Of a stretch of DNA of 64,000 bases, positions 23,741-35,430 are shown one piece after another; positions within the stretch are counted from its first letter, which is position 1, and each line of letters starts with the position of its first letter. Made by a program: the position numbers and the translations under genes. This DNA is from Unio delphinus (lineage: Eukaryota > Mollusca > Bivalvia > Unionida > Unionidae): NCBI GenBank assembly GCA_029339505.1, contig JAQISU010000210.1, positions 10,739,501 to 10,803,500 of the forward strand, given 5' to 3'. The notes beneath the pieces were generated by a model. The model worked only from the letters and a program-made list of their open reading frames with translations. It was not told the DNA's origin and ran no database searches.

Positions 23741-24889
23741 GGTCTCATAAACACTTAATTGTGCATATTTGGACACACATTTTTGATCTGGGATGACAAA
23801 AATCATCAATGCAAGAGTCCTCTATATGCATGCAAATAACTGGGCGGCAGATTCAAAGGCTTGCCAGTCGCACTTCAAGAACCAGCTGAGTTAGAGAATG
23901 GGTTGATTATTTGATCATTTTAGCTGTGCTGATATTTACAATGACGTAATTCAGTGGTTAAAATACACTAGATGTGTCTGTTGTATTTATAAGAGTACAT
24001 CAAAAGAACATGATGTGATAGCTGGGCAGCAAGTTCAATGCTTTCAACTTTCTGATGAAATTGTAGCTAAATAAATAGTGTCTGTGATCTCAAAAGCAAG
24101 ACACATCAAGCCTTGGACAAAACTTTGTTTGCAAATTTGTAAAAGCATTTTGGGATTAAACGGCAAACTGACAATGATTTTAATGATCTGCTAGAACCAA
24201 TAAATAGCTTGTATGGGATAGTAGCCAAGTGTAAAATAGTGTTATGCCTGGCTCAGTCTTTGGAATAAGATCATTCCTTAGATTTACATAATTTATTCTC
24301 ACCCCAAAGGACTAACAAGAGTTACACAGCTGTCAGGCTATTTTGTGCATCTAAGGTCACCACTATTGCCACAAAACCCATACCGAATTCAATTGACTAA
24401 AATGCAATTCTGTAATGCTTACCAATTGAAAAGCATCACCAGAATGTTCTATTCAAAATAATACTAATTATGGACAAATGGGATGCCACCCTTATATTTT
24501 CATAACTCTATATATGGCAGACTATTCTATGCATGGCTTTGAAAAGATTTAATGTTTAATGCTTCAGGCTATGGAAATGAAATACATTACTTTTGGATCT
24601 TTCTATCAGCAATTCAACCAAACATTGAATTTTCAACCAAAACAGCACATGATCCAATGTTTACAGAAGTCCCGTATCGTTTTGCAGAATTACCAGAGAC
24701 AATGAATAGGCTGATACAGAGGTACATGTCAGTGTTATAAGGAATGCGGAAATTAAACTCAATGGCAACCAACAATTCTTCTAATCTGCAAATTTCAATA
24801 TTTTCTGGGAGGGGACTCAGATTTGTTTTCCAAAACAGGAGTCCTGGACTTAGCTTTAACAAAGTCCTATTGAGATATTGAGACCTCGT
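23741..24889. other. Intron, no gene seen
   Basis: No splice-bounded open frame; the opposed frames at 24552-24862 overlap on both strands without coding character. Confidence 0.55.
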
Positions 24890-24898
24890 GTGTGTGTG

Positions 24899-24947
<49 letters not shown>
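24890..24947. repeat. (GT)n(TA)n microsatellite
   Basis: GTGTGTGTGCGTGTGTGTATAT followed by a TA run. Confidence 0.95.
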
Positions 24948-24949
<2 letters not shown>

Positions 24950-25316
24950 TTATAGTAATCTAGTTTTTAAGATAATCTTGTTATTTGATTATGTTTGCTG
25001 TGTATAAAATTAAAATGTATGCTTTATTTTCTTGCCTGCCATTACAGATAGGAAGATAACAGTATCACTTTTGTAGGGAAAGTTTCAGCAGTTTTAAGAT
25101 TTGCTGATAAAGGTCCATGTAAAAGATTTTTGAAAGATTTCCTTTATTTTCTGATGTAATGCCAAGGACTCTTGGAAGTCAGAAAATTTAAGTTTAAAGA
25201 AACTAACTTGGAAATCAGAAAATTTACTTGCAAGGAAACTAATTTTGGTAATTAAAAGAAAAAATTGCTCATATATTAGCTTCATGCAAAGTACTGTTAA
25301 CAATTTTTCATTCTGT

Positions 25317-25562
25317 AGCCCCGAGTGGCTGAGTGGGCTAAAGTGCTCTCCATTACGGATCACTGCCATCTCACTTCTGTATGCTTGGGTGTGAGTCTTG
25401 GGCTCAGCCAATGTAGTTATTTGAGAAAGCTTGCCGGGTGCTTCTTGTGTGTCAATGGTTCTTTCCAGGGGTTTCCACAGGTTCGTCTTCCACTATTAAT
25501 ACTGGCCGCCATGTATAGCCTATCTTGTGCTGAAAAATGGTGTTAAACCCAATAACAATAAC
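25317..25562 (+). mobile_element. SINE copy
   Basis: Head GCCCCGAGTGGCTGAGTGGG, B box GGGTGTGAGTC, body GGCCGCCATGTATAGCCTAT, 3' end GGTGTTAAACCCAATAACAA. Same family as 5594. The open frame across it is not a gene. Confidence 0.85.
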
Positions 25563-25849
25563 TTGTACAGTTCAGTATTGCAATACTTTGATTTTCATTA
25601 GCTCTTTCTCACTTTTTGCTTAGAAATACAGAAATGGAACACAATTTTTGTTATTGCTTAGGCTTAATTTGTCTAAATATTTTAATTTCTGACCCATTTC
25701 CTGACAGAAGTTTTCTGATCAATATGGGTAAAATATGTTTTTCGTATTAAACAGAATATAATTCCATTCGTAGTTGAGACATCCTGTTCTGTGGAACTCG
25801 TGCTTCTAATCTGCATTTTAACATTGATTTTTTTAAACCTCTTATGTAG

Positions 25850-25981
25850 CAACCAAGTGAAGATAGATGGACAGCTGAAGATGATACATTAAATGACCCC
25901 TTGAATGACCCCTTGCATGAAGATGAGCCAGAAAATGTTAGAACTTCTGAACAAGCTAACCAAGAAAACATTCACTCTTAA
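25850..25981 (+). CDS. Alternative terminal exon of the IQ-array gene
   Basis: The exon follows TTTTTTTAAACCTCTTATGTAG and reads in phase 0 for 43 codons to TAA at 25979: QPSEDRWTAEDDTLNDPLND, PLHEDEPENVRTSE, QANQENIHS. It is very acidic and contains a tandem NDPLNDPL. AATAAA follows at 26140, about 160 nt after the stop, a normal 3' UTR length. It therefore looks like a genuine last exon giving a short isoform without IQ motifs. The acidic W-containing segment recalls DDWDDPN in the exon at 37920, so the two may be mutually exclusive versions of the same element (inference). Confidence 0.7.
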   Translation, partial: QPSEDRWTAEDDTLNDPLNDPLHEDEPENVRTSEQANQENIHS

Positions 25982-26139
25982 GCATGAACTCTTTTCCTGT
26001 ATTGACATTACTGTGTACTTCATGCCCTTATATCGACCTCTGTGTACAATACTAGTACCTACACAAAGGCTGTACTTTAGCTGTAAATGACCTACTATTT
26101 ATTTTGTGTGAAAAAAACATGTATGATTTTTTTATGTGA

Positions 26140-26145
26140 AATAAA
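26140..26145 (+). terminator. Polyadenylation signal for the 25850 exon
   Basis: AATAAA in GTGAAATAAAAATAT, about 160 nt downstream of the stop at 25979-25981. Position and context fit a cleavage/polyadenylation signal. Confidence 0.6.
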
Positions 26146-27594
26146 AATATATTTTGAGGCAAAACATTCATTTTTTCCATTAAACAATATTCTCATTTAA
26201 ATATTTTGCAAAACATTCAAAGACATTGAAAATTTGAGTATCTCTGTATTGTATCCTACTAATACCACATACCACACGTTACACGCTAAGCACACGCTGC
26301 CTTATATGCACTTTAGAAATAGCCTTTCACGTCATTAGTAGATATTCTTGGAATCACATGGGCAAATGAGTCTTAACTATCAATATTCACCTCTGTATTA
26401 AAGATATTGCTACTTTTTAAATCAAAATTTCAAATATTTTATTTTAAAGGATACTGCTTTAAAAATAACTTTTTAGAAAACAATAATTTTAGATTAGTAA
26501 TGGATTAAATGATGAACATTATGTCATTTTTTGTTCATGTAGTGTTTATTTAATGATAAAATTATTTTGTGTAGTCAGATGATATCATGCATGAGCTGTT
26601 ATCACATTGGGTGGAAGTCTTATGCACGTTGTATGTCTTCTGCAAGTAGACAATGAAAATGTCTTACACAGTTGCAATTTCTTATCTGGACGTACCTCTT
26701 TTATGCAATTAAAAATAATCATTATGGAAGAAACCTGAAGCGGTTGGACATAATTTTGAAATAATTGAATTACTCAAGTCATGTGTGAATCGGTTACTTC
26801 AATATTTTCTCCCGAACAATGTATTCTGAACTAGGAGCATGGGTTGTGTTGTTAAGATGACAGTTACATTTAAATATTAGAATTTAAATATAAAAGTTTT
26901 AATTAAAATTTATGGAGCAAACCTCAGATCTGCTTGTGTATATCATAAAAGGTGAATTCAAAAATTGTAAGAAATACCTACCATAAATGTAGCTTACAAA
27001 ATGGGAACTTTTGTACAAGCGTTGCCCATGTGCCTATTGTCGTATAGTCATAGAAAATAAAAGCTAAACTTTCTGAAGCTCATGTATCAAAACATCGTTA
27101 AGAGTTTCCTGATATAAAGATTGCATCGAAAATTATGTCCGATTCTTAATGCTGAAATGAAAGCTGTTGACCTTGAAATCTAATTGATGAATCTTGCATT
27201 TTGTCAGAAAGGAGCCCAATTTATTCTACATATGGTGACATAGCACATGTCATTGTGTTTATGTGTTGCACAGGGAATGCACATTTAGTCATGGTTGACT
27301 TGTGGGTTTATATTATTAGTTGTTCTCTTGGACAAATATATTGCATTATGTTAGTTAGCAAATTGAATTTAATACATGAAAAATACTTATTTGCTGTGAA
27401 AATAAGTATAACAAGTCAATTAAAGCACTCGATTGTTTTGGATTTTTATGACATAGATTTATAAATGTCTTGAACAATTATTGTTATTCTTATTAATGTA
27501 ACTGAAAACATCCAATAGAAAAACGAACTTGAAGCCATTTAAATTCTGCCTGGCATGTAGCTAAATGACCAAAGAGTTTTTTGAAGATAATTTA
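26146..27594. other. Non-coding, no gene seen
   Basis: AT-rich sequence in the long intron between the exons ending at 23064 and starting at 37920. No supportable feature. Confidence 0.55.
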
Positions 27595-27705
27595 AAACAT
27601 ACCAGGAGTGTTTAGAATAAACCTGGCAATGTTTGGAACATATCATTAGTGTTTGGAACATACCATAAAGGGTATTTCGAAACATACCATTGGTGTTTAG
27701 AACTA
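27595..27705. repeat. Diverged 26-bp minisatellite
   Basis: About four copies of ACATACCATTGGTGTTTAGAA-type sequence (core GTTTGGAACATA). Confidence 0.7.
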
Positions 27706-28358
27706 TGTATGAATGCGTCACTTACATAAAACTTATGTGGTTGATCATATATCACTCATAAAAGCAGTGCTCCCTTAATAATTGTAGTTTTAAGAAAATG
27801 GAAACTCAGTATGTGATTGATTGCTTCTAGGTGATATATTTTTGCCTTTGTGAATTGTAGTTGTGCACCAGTGACTTCTTTCCTTTTAGCGTTAGTTATA
27901 AATTCATAGCTGCAACCTTCAAAGCATTTAGTCACCAGTCTGTAGAATTCATCTTAGCAAATAGCTTTTTAGTCCTTAAATCATTCATGAATAGTAGATT
28001 GTAATGAGGTAGATAGTGGTTAGCTTATATTGAATAAGGAGGGAAGAATGCCTTTATTATCTAGATTTGGTAATGGTTTTCCAATGGTTGGACTCTTTGC
28101 CCTATAGAGCCACAGTATAGCACACTTTCAGATACTAACCTACCTTGGTTATGTTTACTCAGGAAAATTATGCTGCATAAGAAAATTGTTTTCTTCATAT
28201 AGCGTGTAATTTTCTAAAAGGTGATATGACACATTGTATATTTTATGCCAGCATTTGCTGAAAGCTTGTGTACATTTTTTTGTCTTTTGCCAATAACATG
28301 TAGAAATCAACAAGATATTTGTGTTTTTTTTTCTCCATTGGAAAGCAAGGGGAATTTG

Positions 28359-28407
<49 letters not shown>
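28359..28407. repeat. (GT)n(GA)n microsatellite
   Basis: GT run followed by GAGAGAGAGAGA. Confidence 0.95.
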
Positions 28408-28739
28408 CCTGTTGCTTATTTCAAGGAAACATGGATAACATTAAGTAAAGTTTCATAAAATATGGTTCTTGGGCAGGTTATAAAAACAAGAATATATTTT
28501 CAAGTTTGCCAGCAATTCTCAAAGCAATTGTTACGGAAATGTCATTGGCATTCATTGTTAGTGCCATATACTAAAATTGTCGTATCAGTAATTAAGGTAA
28601 TGCATTTTATCTTTAGGGTCGTATAATGTATGACAGCAGAAAATTATGCAAAAAAGAAAACTAAGATCTGTTATTTCAGTAAGCTTAAGAAAATTTAGAA
28701 AATTTTGTACAGGATACGGTCCGGTGTTTTTGTATCGTA

Positions 28740-29112
28740 CTAATTTAAATTCCACACATGATACAAGAATGTGTTGGTATCATACCTATTTACATTCCAT
28801 ACATGATACAAGAATGTGTTATTATAACACTCATTTACATTTCATACATGATACAAGACTTTATGTTTTTGTATTTCATACATTTATATTCCATACATGA
28901 TATAAACCAATGATTTTTTATCATAACATTAACATTCCATACACAATACAAGACTTGATGTTTTTGTATCATACCCATTAACATTCCATACACGATACAA
29001 GACTTGATGTTTTTGTATCATACCCATTAACATTCCATACATGATACAAGACTTTATATTTTTGTATCATACCCATTAACATTCTATACATTTTACAAGA
29101 CAATGTTTTGTA
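28740..29112. repeat. About 52-bp minisatellite, diverged
   Basis: Seven or so units containing ACATTCCATACATGATACAA then GACTT and TTTTTGTATCATACC. Left copies are more diverged than right copies. Confidence 0.85.
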
Positions 29113-31267
29113 TCATAACCATTTACTTGTATGCACATTTGCATTGAAAACATATAGTACTAAGAAAACTAGCAATTGTAATATATTAATTAGACTTTAC
29201 ATATCAATATAAGTAAACTTTTGCACCTAAGTTTATCCCCATGTGCATGCACATTTGAATAAAACCAATTACAGTATTTACTTAGCCTATATTCAGTTAT
29301 ACTCACTATATTTAGCATGGCATTAAAACGGCTTTGGTTTGGGAATGGTGATAATTGTTGTTTGCAAAACAAAGACTCTTTTAATGTAATCAGTTGAGTG
29401 TTTCCTTTGTGTGCAAGAATGTGATGCGGGGTTTTTATTACCATTTTCATTGGCATGATTTTCCTGATTCATTTTTTGACATTTCGACTAACGTTTTTGC
29501 ATGCTTCTTGCCACCAGGCTTTTGCTTCTGTGTGTTTACTTATACTTAAGTATGCCTTCGACCTTGACATTTCCAATTATTTACCAATGGAACATGACAT
29601 GCTTTCTTGTCATCTAACATTTGCTTCTTGATATTTATTTATATTTCAGTAAAACAATAACAAGGATCCAAGATCATTCTAATAATATACACTTTCAGCC
29701 TACTGTACAATTTAGCATTATCTAGTTTGATTTAAAAATGCAGAAGTTAAACCATTGCTCAAGATAGATAGTCAGATATTGTGGGGACCATGTTCTGGAC
29801 TCAAATTTTAAAGATAGAACATAAGGGCAATAATTTGATGAGTTCTGCCCTTAATAATAATTTAGCTCTTCTCAAGAATTGACTAACTCAGAATTCATGC
29901 AAAGATATCAAATAAGTTCAATAACTTGATAATTTCTGCACTTCATATTAAATTATATTGGATTCATTAGTAACTCTGAACTTGGATCCACACTTCTGTC
30001 AGTCAGATACTGTAAAAATAGTCTACTTTAGAATGGGTCATACAATAAAAATATCAGATGTAATCTCAATGAAAAAAAGTTTTTTTCTGTTGTAAAGTAT
30101 TGAGAATACAAGAGTTGATGAAGTTAGGGTACTATCTATCATACAAGATGTACTATATCCAATCACCCTGTCAGTTAGAATTTAGTGCACTACTAATAAC
30201 TGCACACTTAGTATGCTATAGTATCAATCAAACTTACAATGCTTTAGAAAAATACTAGCATGGCCAAGGAAATATTGATGCAAATTAGAAAAATAAAATT
30301 TAGGACATTGAAGATGTAAATGTACATGTTTTTGTTCCTATCTTTCAATAGAAAGATAATTTGTCCAGGAATGGGGTTGCTATTTCAATATTTCTTTTTT
30401 CGTGGTAGAAAAAGCAACACTGTTACAATATTTCCTTGGCTACCTTGTGCCCAGGGATACTCAAAAACCATGTTGCATTGAACATATCTAGACACTAATA
30501 TTAATGTTTACAAAGTATTTTTTTTTTGTGGAAATTATTAACTCATTATACTCAACAGTTCTATGAATTATACCTTCAGTGCACAATGGAATCCTAGTAT
30601 ATTACCTGTGTGATTTTTTTTCCTTTAATATATTGGAATTATGTTTTTAATAAATTCTGTTTCAGAACTTAAGCTCACTAGAATCTCATACATCCTTTGT
30701 GACACATCTTGGTTTAGTATGTATGGGTTTGGGTCACATTTTTGGCAATATAGGAGTCAAACATTCCAAGCTTTAAGAATGGGGTTTTCTTATATGACTC
30801 AAACATTCCAAGCCTAAACAGAAAATAAAATGTTTTATTGAATTCAGCCTCATGGCTTTTGTGTCGGGTGTAGGATTTTAACAATGCAAGCAGATGTGAT
30901 TTGACCAATTTGTACAAGATCACTGCATTACAATTCCAATCAGTTCATTTAGATATGAATTTTCTTACATATATAATTCAATAGAACCTGCACAGGCTTT
31001 TAAAAAACATAATTAAAATGTGTTGTATTGATATTAGTAACTACCAATATTAACTCATGGTGCATCTGAGAAACTACAAATAGTGCTGTGGATTTTATGA
31101 AAAATGTAGAAAATGTTGGAAACATAGAAATGAATTAATGTATATATACTTGTAAGAGATTTCAAGAAATGTGTGATTACAGCATTGGAATCTGATGGAC
31201 ATGTATCAAAAATAAGTCAATCCTTTTCTATAGGTAAATATTTTATAAAACATTACCTTTAGACACA
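29113..31267. other. Intron, no gene seen
   Basis: AT-rich. A weak acceptor-like TTCTGTTTCAG at about 30665 precedes a 36-codon open stretch, but it is not convincing. No other feature. Confidence 0.5.
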
Positions 31268-31450
31268 ACAGGATGGCTCAGGGCAGCAATGTGGTCTAAG
31301 GTGCTCACCTTTATATGTCCCTGACATCTCACCTCTGTCCAGGTGTGTTTCTGACTCAGATCATACAGTGATAGAACTTGCCAGTAGCTTATCATAGGCT
31401 GGTGATTCTTGCTGGGGTCATTCCACCATCCTTTCTCCTATACAACATGT
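31268..31450 (+). mobile_element. Degenerate SINE copy
   Basis: GGATGGCTCAGGGCAGCAAT, GTGGTCTAAGGTGCTCACC, TCCAGGTGTGTTTCTGACTC and CTTGCCAGTAGCTTATCATA follow the block order of the SINE at 5594 with heavy decay. Confidence 0.65.
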
Positions 31451-32116
31451 CCATTACTGCACAGACTGAGATCTGTTGTTACATAAGATGATGGCAAATC
31501 TAGGTCTGTGGTGATTGCAATACCATTTTACTAATATATCAGTATATACATTTACAGTATTAAGAATATACCAGGACTATCCAATATTTATGTTTTCTTG
31601 TAAAGCAATAAGACATTTATGAAATATATATTTCTCAGTTATCAGGTATAGATTATATGTATATTAATATTTAATACGCGTTAGTGTTTATGATTGGAAT
31701 GTGTCACTCCTACCTTAAAAAGCACTGAAAATTTTTTAAGAATGTTTGGGTGTGTTCCTGGAGATGTCTTGTGTGGTCATTTATGGAAAATCAATGTTCA
31801 GTGTTATGGGCAAAAAAATGATTCTATTGGAATCGGAAATTATTCTCACAAATATTCTAATTTATTTGTTAACAATTATAATTAACATAGCTATGACTGA
31901 GAAGAAGAATATTCTCAGTCTTGTAATAAAAGTACATTGTTGTGTATTATCCTTGTTTGGGAATACTACTTTTTTAGTTTACAAAGGTAATTTTTATAAC
32001 ATTGAAATTCATGGATATTTGTTTGACAGTCATTTCAATTGTTTAAATTCATGATTTGTAACAATACTCTCCCATTCTAACACTGCCTATGTTAGCCATA
32101 GAGTTTACCACTTTAG

Positions 32117-32275
32117 AGTGAGAGCAGTAGAGACTCAGTGGTTAGCATGCCAGACAGAAAGGATATTGGTTCAAATCATATTGACCAGCCTGAGTCAGCT
32201 ACCATGGTACTCCAGTTACCTTGGCACTAAATAACCTACTTGTGTTGCTGTGCCATCACCACCAGATGAAATCAA
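32117..32275 (+). mobile_element. Second SINE-like family, copy 2
   Basis: Head CTCAGTGGTTAGCATGCC, B-box-like TTGGTTCAAATCAT, 3' body ACCTTGGCACTAAATAACC and TACTTGTGTTGCTGTGCCAT. It shares block order with the copy at 20965. A composite minisatellite begins just downstream. Confidence 0.65.
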
Positions 32276-32299
32276 ACAATGTTATGGTGATAAATCTAA

Positions 32300-33560
32300 T
32301 AATGGGGTAATAGTACAGTATTTTAAGGTGATAAATCTAATACAGGGGTAATAAATCTAATACAGGGGTAATAAATCTAATACAGGGGTAATAAATCTAA
32401 TACAGGGGTAATAGTACAGTATTTTAAGGTGATAAATCTAATACAGGGGTAATAAATCTAATACAGGGGTAATAGTACAGTATGTTAAGGTGATAAATCT
32501 AATACAGGGGTAATAGTACAGTATTTTAAGGTGATAAATCTAATACAGGGGTATTAGTACAGTATGTTAAGGTGATAAATCTAATACAGGGGTAATAGTA
32601 CAGTATGTTAAGGTGATAAATCTAATACAGGGGTAATAAATCTAATACAGGGGTAATAGTACAGTATTTTAAGGTGATAAATCTAATACAGGGGTAATAA
32701 ATCTAATACAGGGGTAATAGTACAGTATTTTAAGGTGATAAATCTAATACAGGGGTAATAAGTCTAATACAGGGGTAATAAATCTAATACAGGGGTAATA
32801 AATCTAATACAGGGGTAATAGTACAGTGTTTTAAGGTGATAAATCTAATACAGGGGTAATAAATCTAATACAGGGGTAATAAATCTAATACAAGGGTAAT
32901 AAATCTAATACAGGGGTAATAGTACAGTATGTTAAGGTGATAAATCTAATACAGGGGTAATAGTACAGTATTTTAAGGTGATAAATCTAATACAGGGGTA
33001 TTAGTACAGTATGTTAAGGTGATAAATCTAATACAGGGGTAATAGTACAGTATGTTAAGGTGATAAATCTAATACAGGGGTAATAAATCTAATACAGGGG
33101 TAATAGTACAGTATTTTAAGGTGATAAATCTAATACAGGGGTAATAAATCTAATACAGGGGTAATAAATCTAATACAGGGGTAATAGTACAGTATTTTAA
33201 GGTGATAAATCTAATACAGGGGTAATAAGTCTAATACAGGGGTAATAAATCTAATACAGGGGTAATAAATCTAATACAGGGGTAATAAATCTAATACAAG
33301 GGTAATAAATCTAATACAGGGGTAATAGTACAGTATTTTAAGGTGATAAATCTAATACAGGGGTAATAAATCTAATACAGGGGTAATAGTACAGTATTTT
33401 AAGGTGATAAATCTAATACAGGGGTAATAAATCTAATACAGGGGTAATAGTACAGTATGTTAAGGTGATAAATCTAATACAGGGGTAATAAATCTAATAA
33501 AGGGGTAATAGTACAGTATGTTAAGGTGATAAATCTAATACAGGGGTAATAGTACAGTAT
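32300..33560. repeat. 20/41-bp composite minisatellite with higher-order structure
   Basis: Two interleaved units: a 20-bp unit TAATAAATCTAATACAGGGG and a 41-bp unit that adds TAATAGTACAGTATTTTAAG and GTGATAAATC. Rare variants (GGTATTAGTAC at 32551 and 32998; AATAAGTCTAATAC near 32754 and 33221; ATACAAGGG near 32891 and 33297) recur in the same order about 400-470 bp apart. This shows that a block of roughly 450 bp was duplicated. Each 20-bp unit carries a sense AATAAA. Confidence 0.95.
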
Positions 33561-33713
33561 TTTCTTATTATGACACTGTCCATGAGAGCAACAGTATGTC
33601 CATGAGTGCCAGAGTATAGTGTCTGATAGATCACCTTGTAATGGGATAGTAATACTATATTCCCTCAACATAACATTGTCCAAGAAAGCCATACCAATCA
33701 TTAACTTGTAATG

Positions 33714-33716
<3 letters not shown>

Positions 33717-33747
<31 letters not shown>
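33717..33747. repeat. (GT)n microsatellite
   Basis: About 15 GT repeats directly before the next minisatellite. Confidence 0.95.
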
Positions 33748-35430
33748 CTAATGAAAGGCCTTATGACATGAACTGTGTTATAATGAAAGGCCTTATGACA
33801 TGAACTGTGTTTTAATGAAAAACCTTATGACAGAAACTGTTATAATGGAAGGCCTTATGACAGTAACTGTTATAATGAAAGGCCTTGTGACAGAAACTGT
33901 TATAATGAAAGGCCTTATGACAGAAACTGTGTTATAATGATTTTTTGTTTGTTTGATTAGGATTTTTAACGTAGCTTTAACAATTTTTCAGTCATATCGC
34001 TACGATGTCTGCAGTGAGGCAGTTTATAGTGATGTCTAGCACTGAGACATCATGCCGCAGACATGTAGCATGATGTCTCACCCAGTCACATTATCCTGAC
34101 ACCAGGCCGACCAGTCCTAACACTAACCTCTTAATGCTGAGCGTCAAGCGAGGCAGCTGTTAGTACCATTTTTGTAAGTCCTTGGTATGACTCAGCCGGG
34201 GATCGAACCGACGACCTCCCGCTTCCGCGGCGGACGCTCTAACAACTAGGCCACCGGAGCGGTTTGTGTTATAATGAAAGGCCTTATGACAGAAACTGTG
34301 TGATAATGAATGGCATTATGACAGAAACTGTTATAATGAAAGGCCTTATGACAGAAACTGTGTTATAATGAAAGTCCTTATGACAGTAACTGTTAATAAT
34401 GAAAGGCCTTATGACAGAAACTGTTATAATGAATGGCATTATGACATAAACCGTGTGATAATGAATGGCATTATGACAGAAACTGTTATAATGAAAGGCC
34501 TTATGACAGAAACTGTTATAATGAAAGGCCTTATGACAGAAACTGTGTTATAATGAAAGTCCTTATGACAGTAACTGTTAATAATGAAAGGCCTTATGAC
34601 ATAAACCGTGTTATAATGAAAGGCCTTATGACAGTAACTGTTAATAATGAAAGGCCTTATGACATAAACCGTGTTATAATGAAAGGCCTTATGACAGTAA
34701 CTGTTATAATGAAAGGCCTTATGACAGAAACTGTGTTATAATGAAAGTCCTTATGACAGAAACTGTTAATAATGAAAGGCCTTATGACAGTAACTGTTAA
34801 TAATGAAAGTCCTTATGACAGTAACTGTTATAATGAAAGGCCTTATGACAGAAACTGTGTTATAATGAAAGTCCTTATGACAGAAACTGTTATAATGAAT
34901 GGCATTATGACAGTAACTGTTATAATGAAAGGCCTTATGACAGTAACTGTTAATAATGAAAGGCCTTATGACAGAAACTGTGTTAATGAATGGCATTATG
35001 ACATAAACCGTGTTATAATGAAAGGCCTTACGACAGTAACTGTTATAATGAAAGGCCTTATGACAGAAACTGTTATAATGAAAGGCCTTATGACAGTAAC
35101 TGTTATAATGAAAGGCCTTATGACAGAAACTGTGTTATAATGAAAGGCCTTATGCCAGAAACTGTTATAATGAAAGGCCTTATGACAGAAACTGTTATAA
35201 TGAAAGGCCTTATGCCAGAAACTGTGTTATAATGAAAGGCCTTATAACAGTAACTGTATTATAATGAAAGGCCTTAAAACAGGAGCTGTGTTATAATGAA
35301 GGCTTTATAACAGGAAATGTGTTATAATGAATGGCCTTGTAACATGAACTGTGTTCTAATGAAAGGCCTTATGACATGAACTGTGCTATAATGAAAGGCT
35401 TTATAACAGGAAATGTGTTATAATGAGTGT
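33748..35430. repeat. 30-33-bp minisatellite, interrupted by a SINE
   Basis: Units contain TAATGAAAGGCCTTATGACA followed by GAAACTGTTA, GTAACTGTTA or GAAACTGTGTTA. The array runs 33748-33940 and resumes at 34265 after a SINE. Because 30 and 33 are multiples of three, long false frames appear on both strands (for example 34772-35140 plus and 34766-34996 minus). Confidence 0.95.
33928..34277 (-). mobile_element. V-SINE-like element inserted in a minisatellite
   Basis: The body is 33941-34262, minus strand. Read on the minus strand, the head is tRNA-like: GGTGGCCTAGTTGTTAGAGC (A box) and CGGTTCGATCCC (B box). The central block includes GACTGGTCGGCCTGGTGTCA and GATAATGTGACTGGGTG, which resembles the conserved core of the V-SINE superfamily (from memory, not aligned). 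A 13-bp direct repeat TGTGTTATAATGA flanks it at 33928-33940 and 34265-34277, though the host array also supplies that sequence. Confidence 0.85.

Noticed and set aside
30671..30778. 36-codon open stretch after TTCTGTTTCAG
   Set aside because: Hydrophobic composition, no matching donor, and no link to the gene; probably chance.
34190..34262. Functional tRNA gene on the minus strand
   Set aside because: tRNA-like head of the V-SINE; joined to a body also present at 61231.
34368..35140. Several long frames on both strands
   Set aside because: Produced by a 30-33-bp array whose period is a multiple of three.
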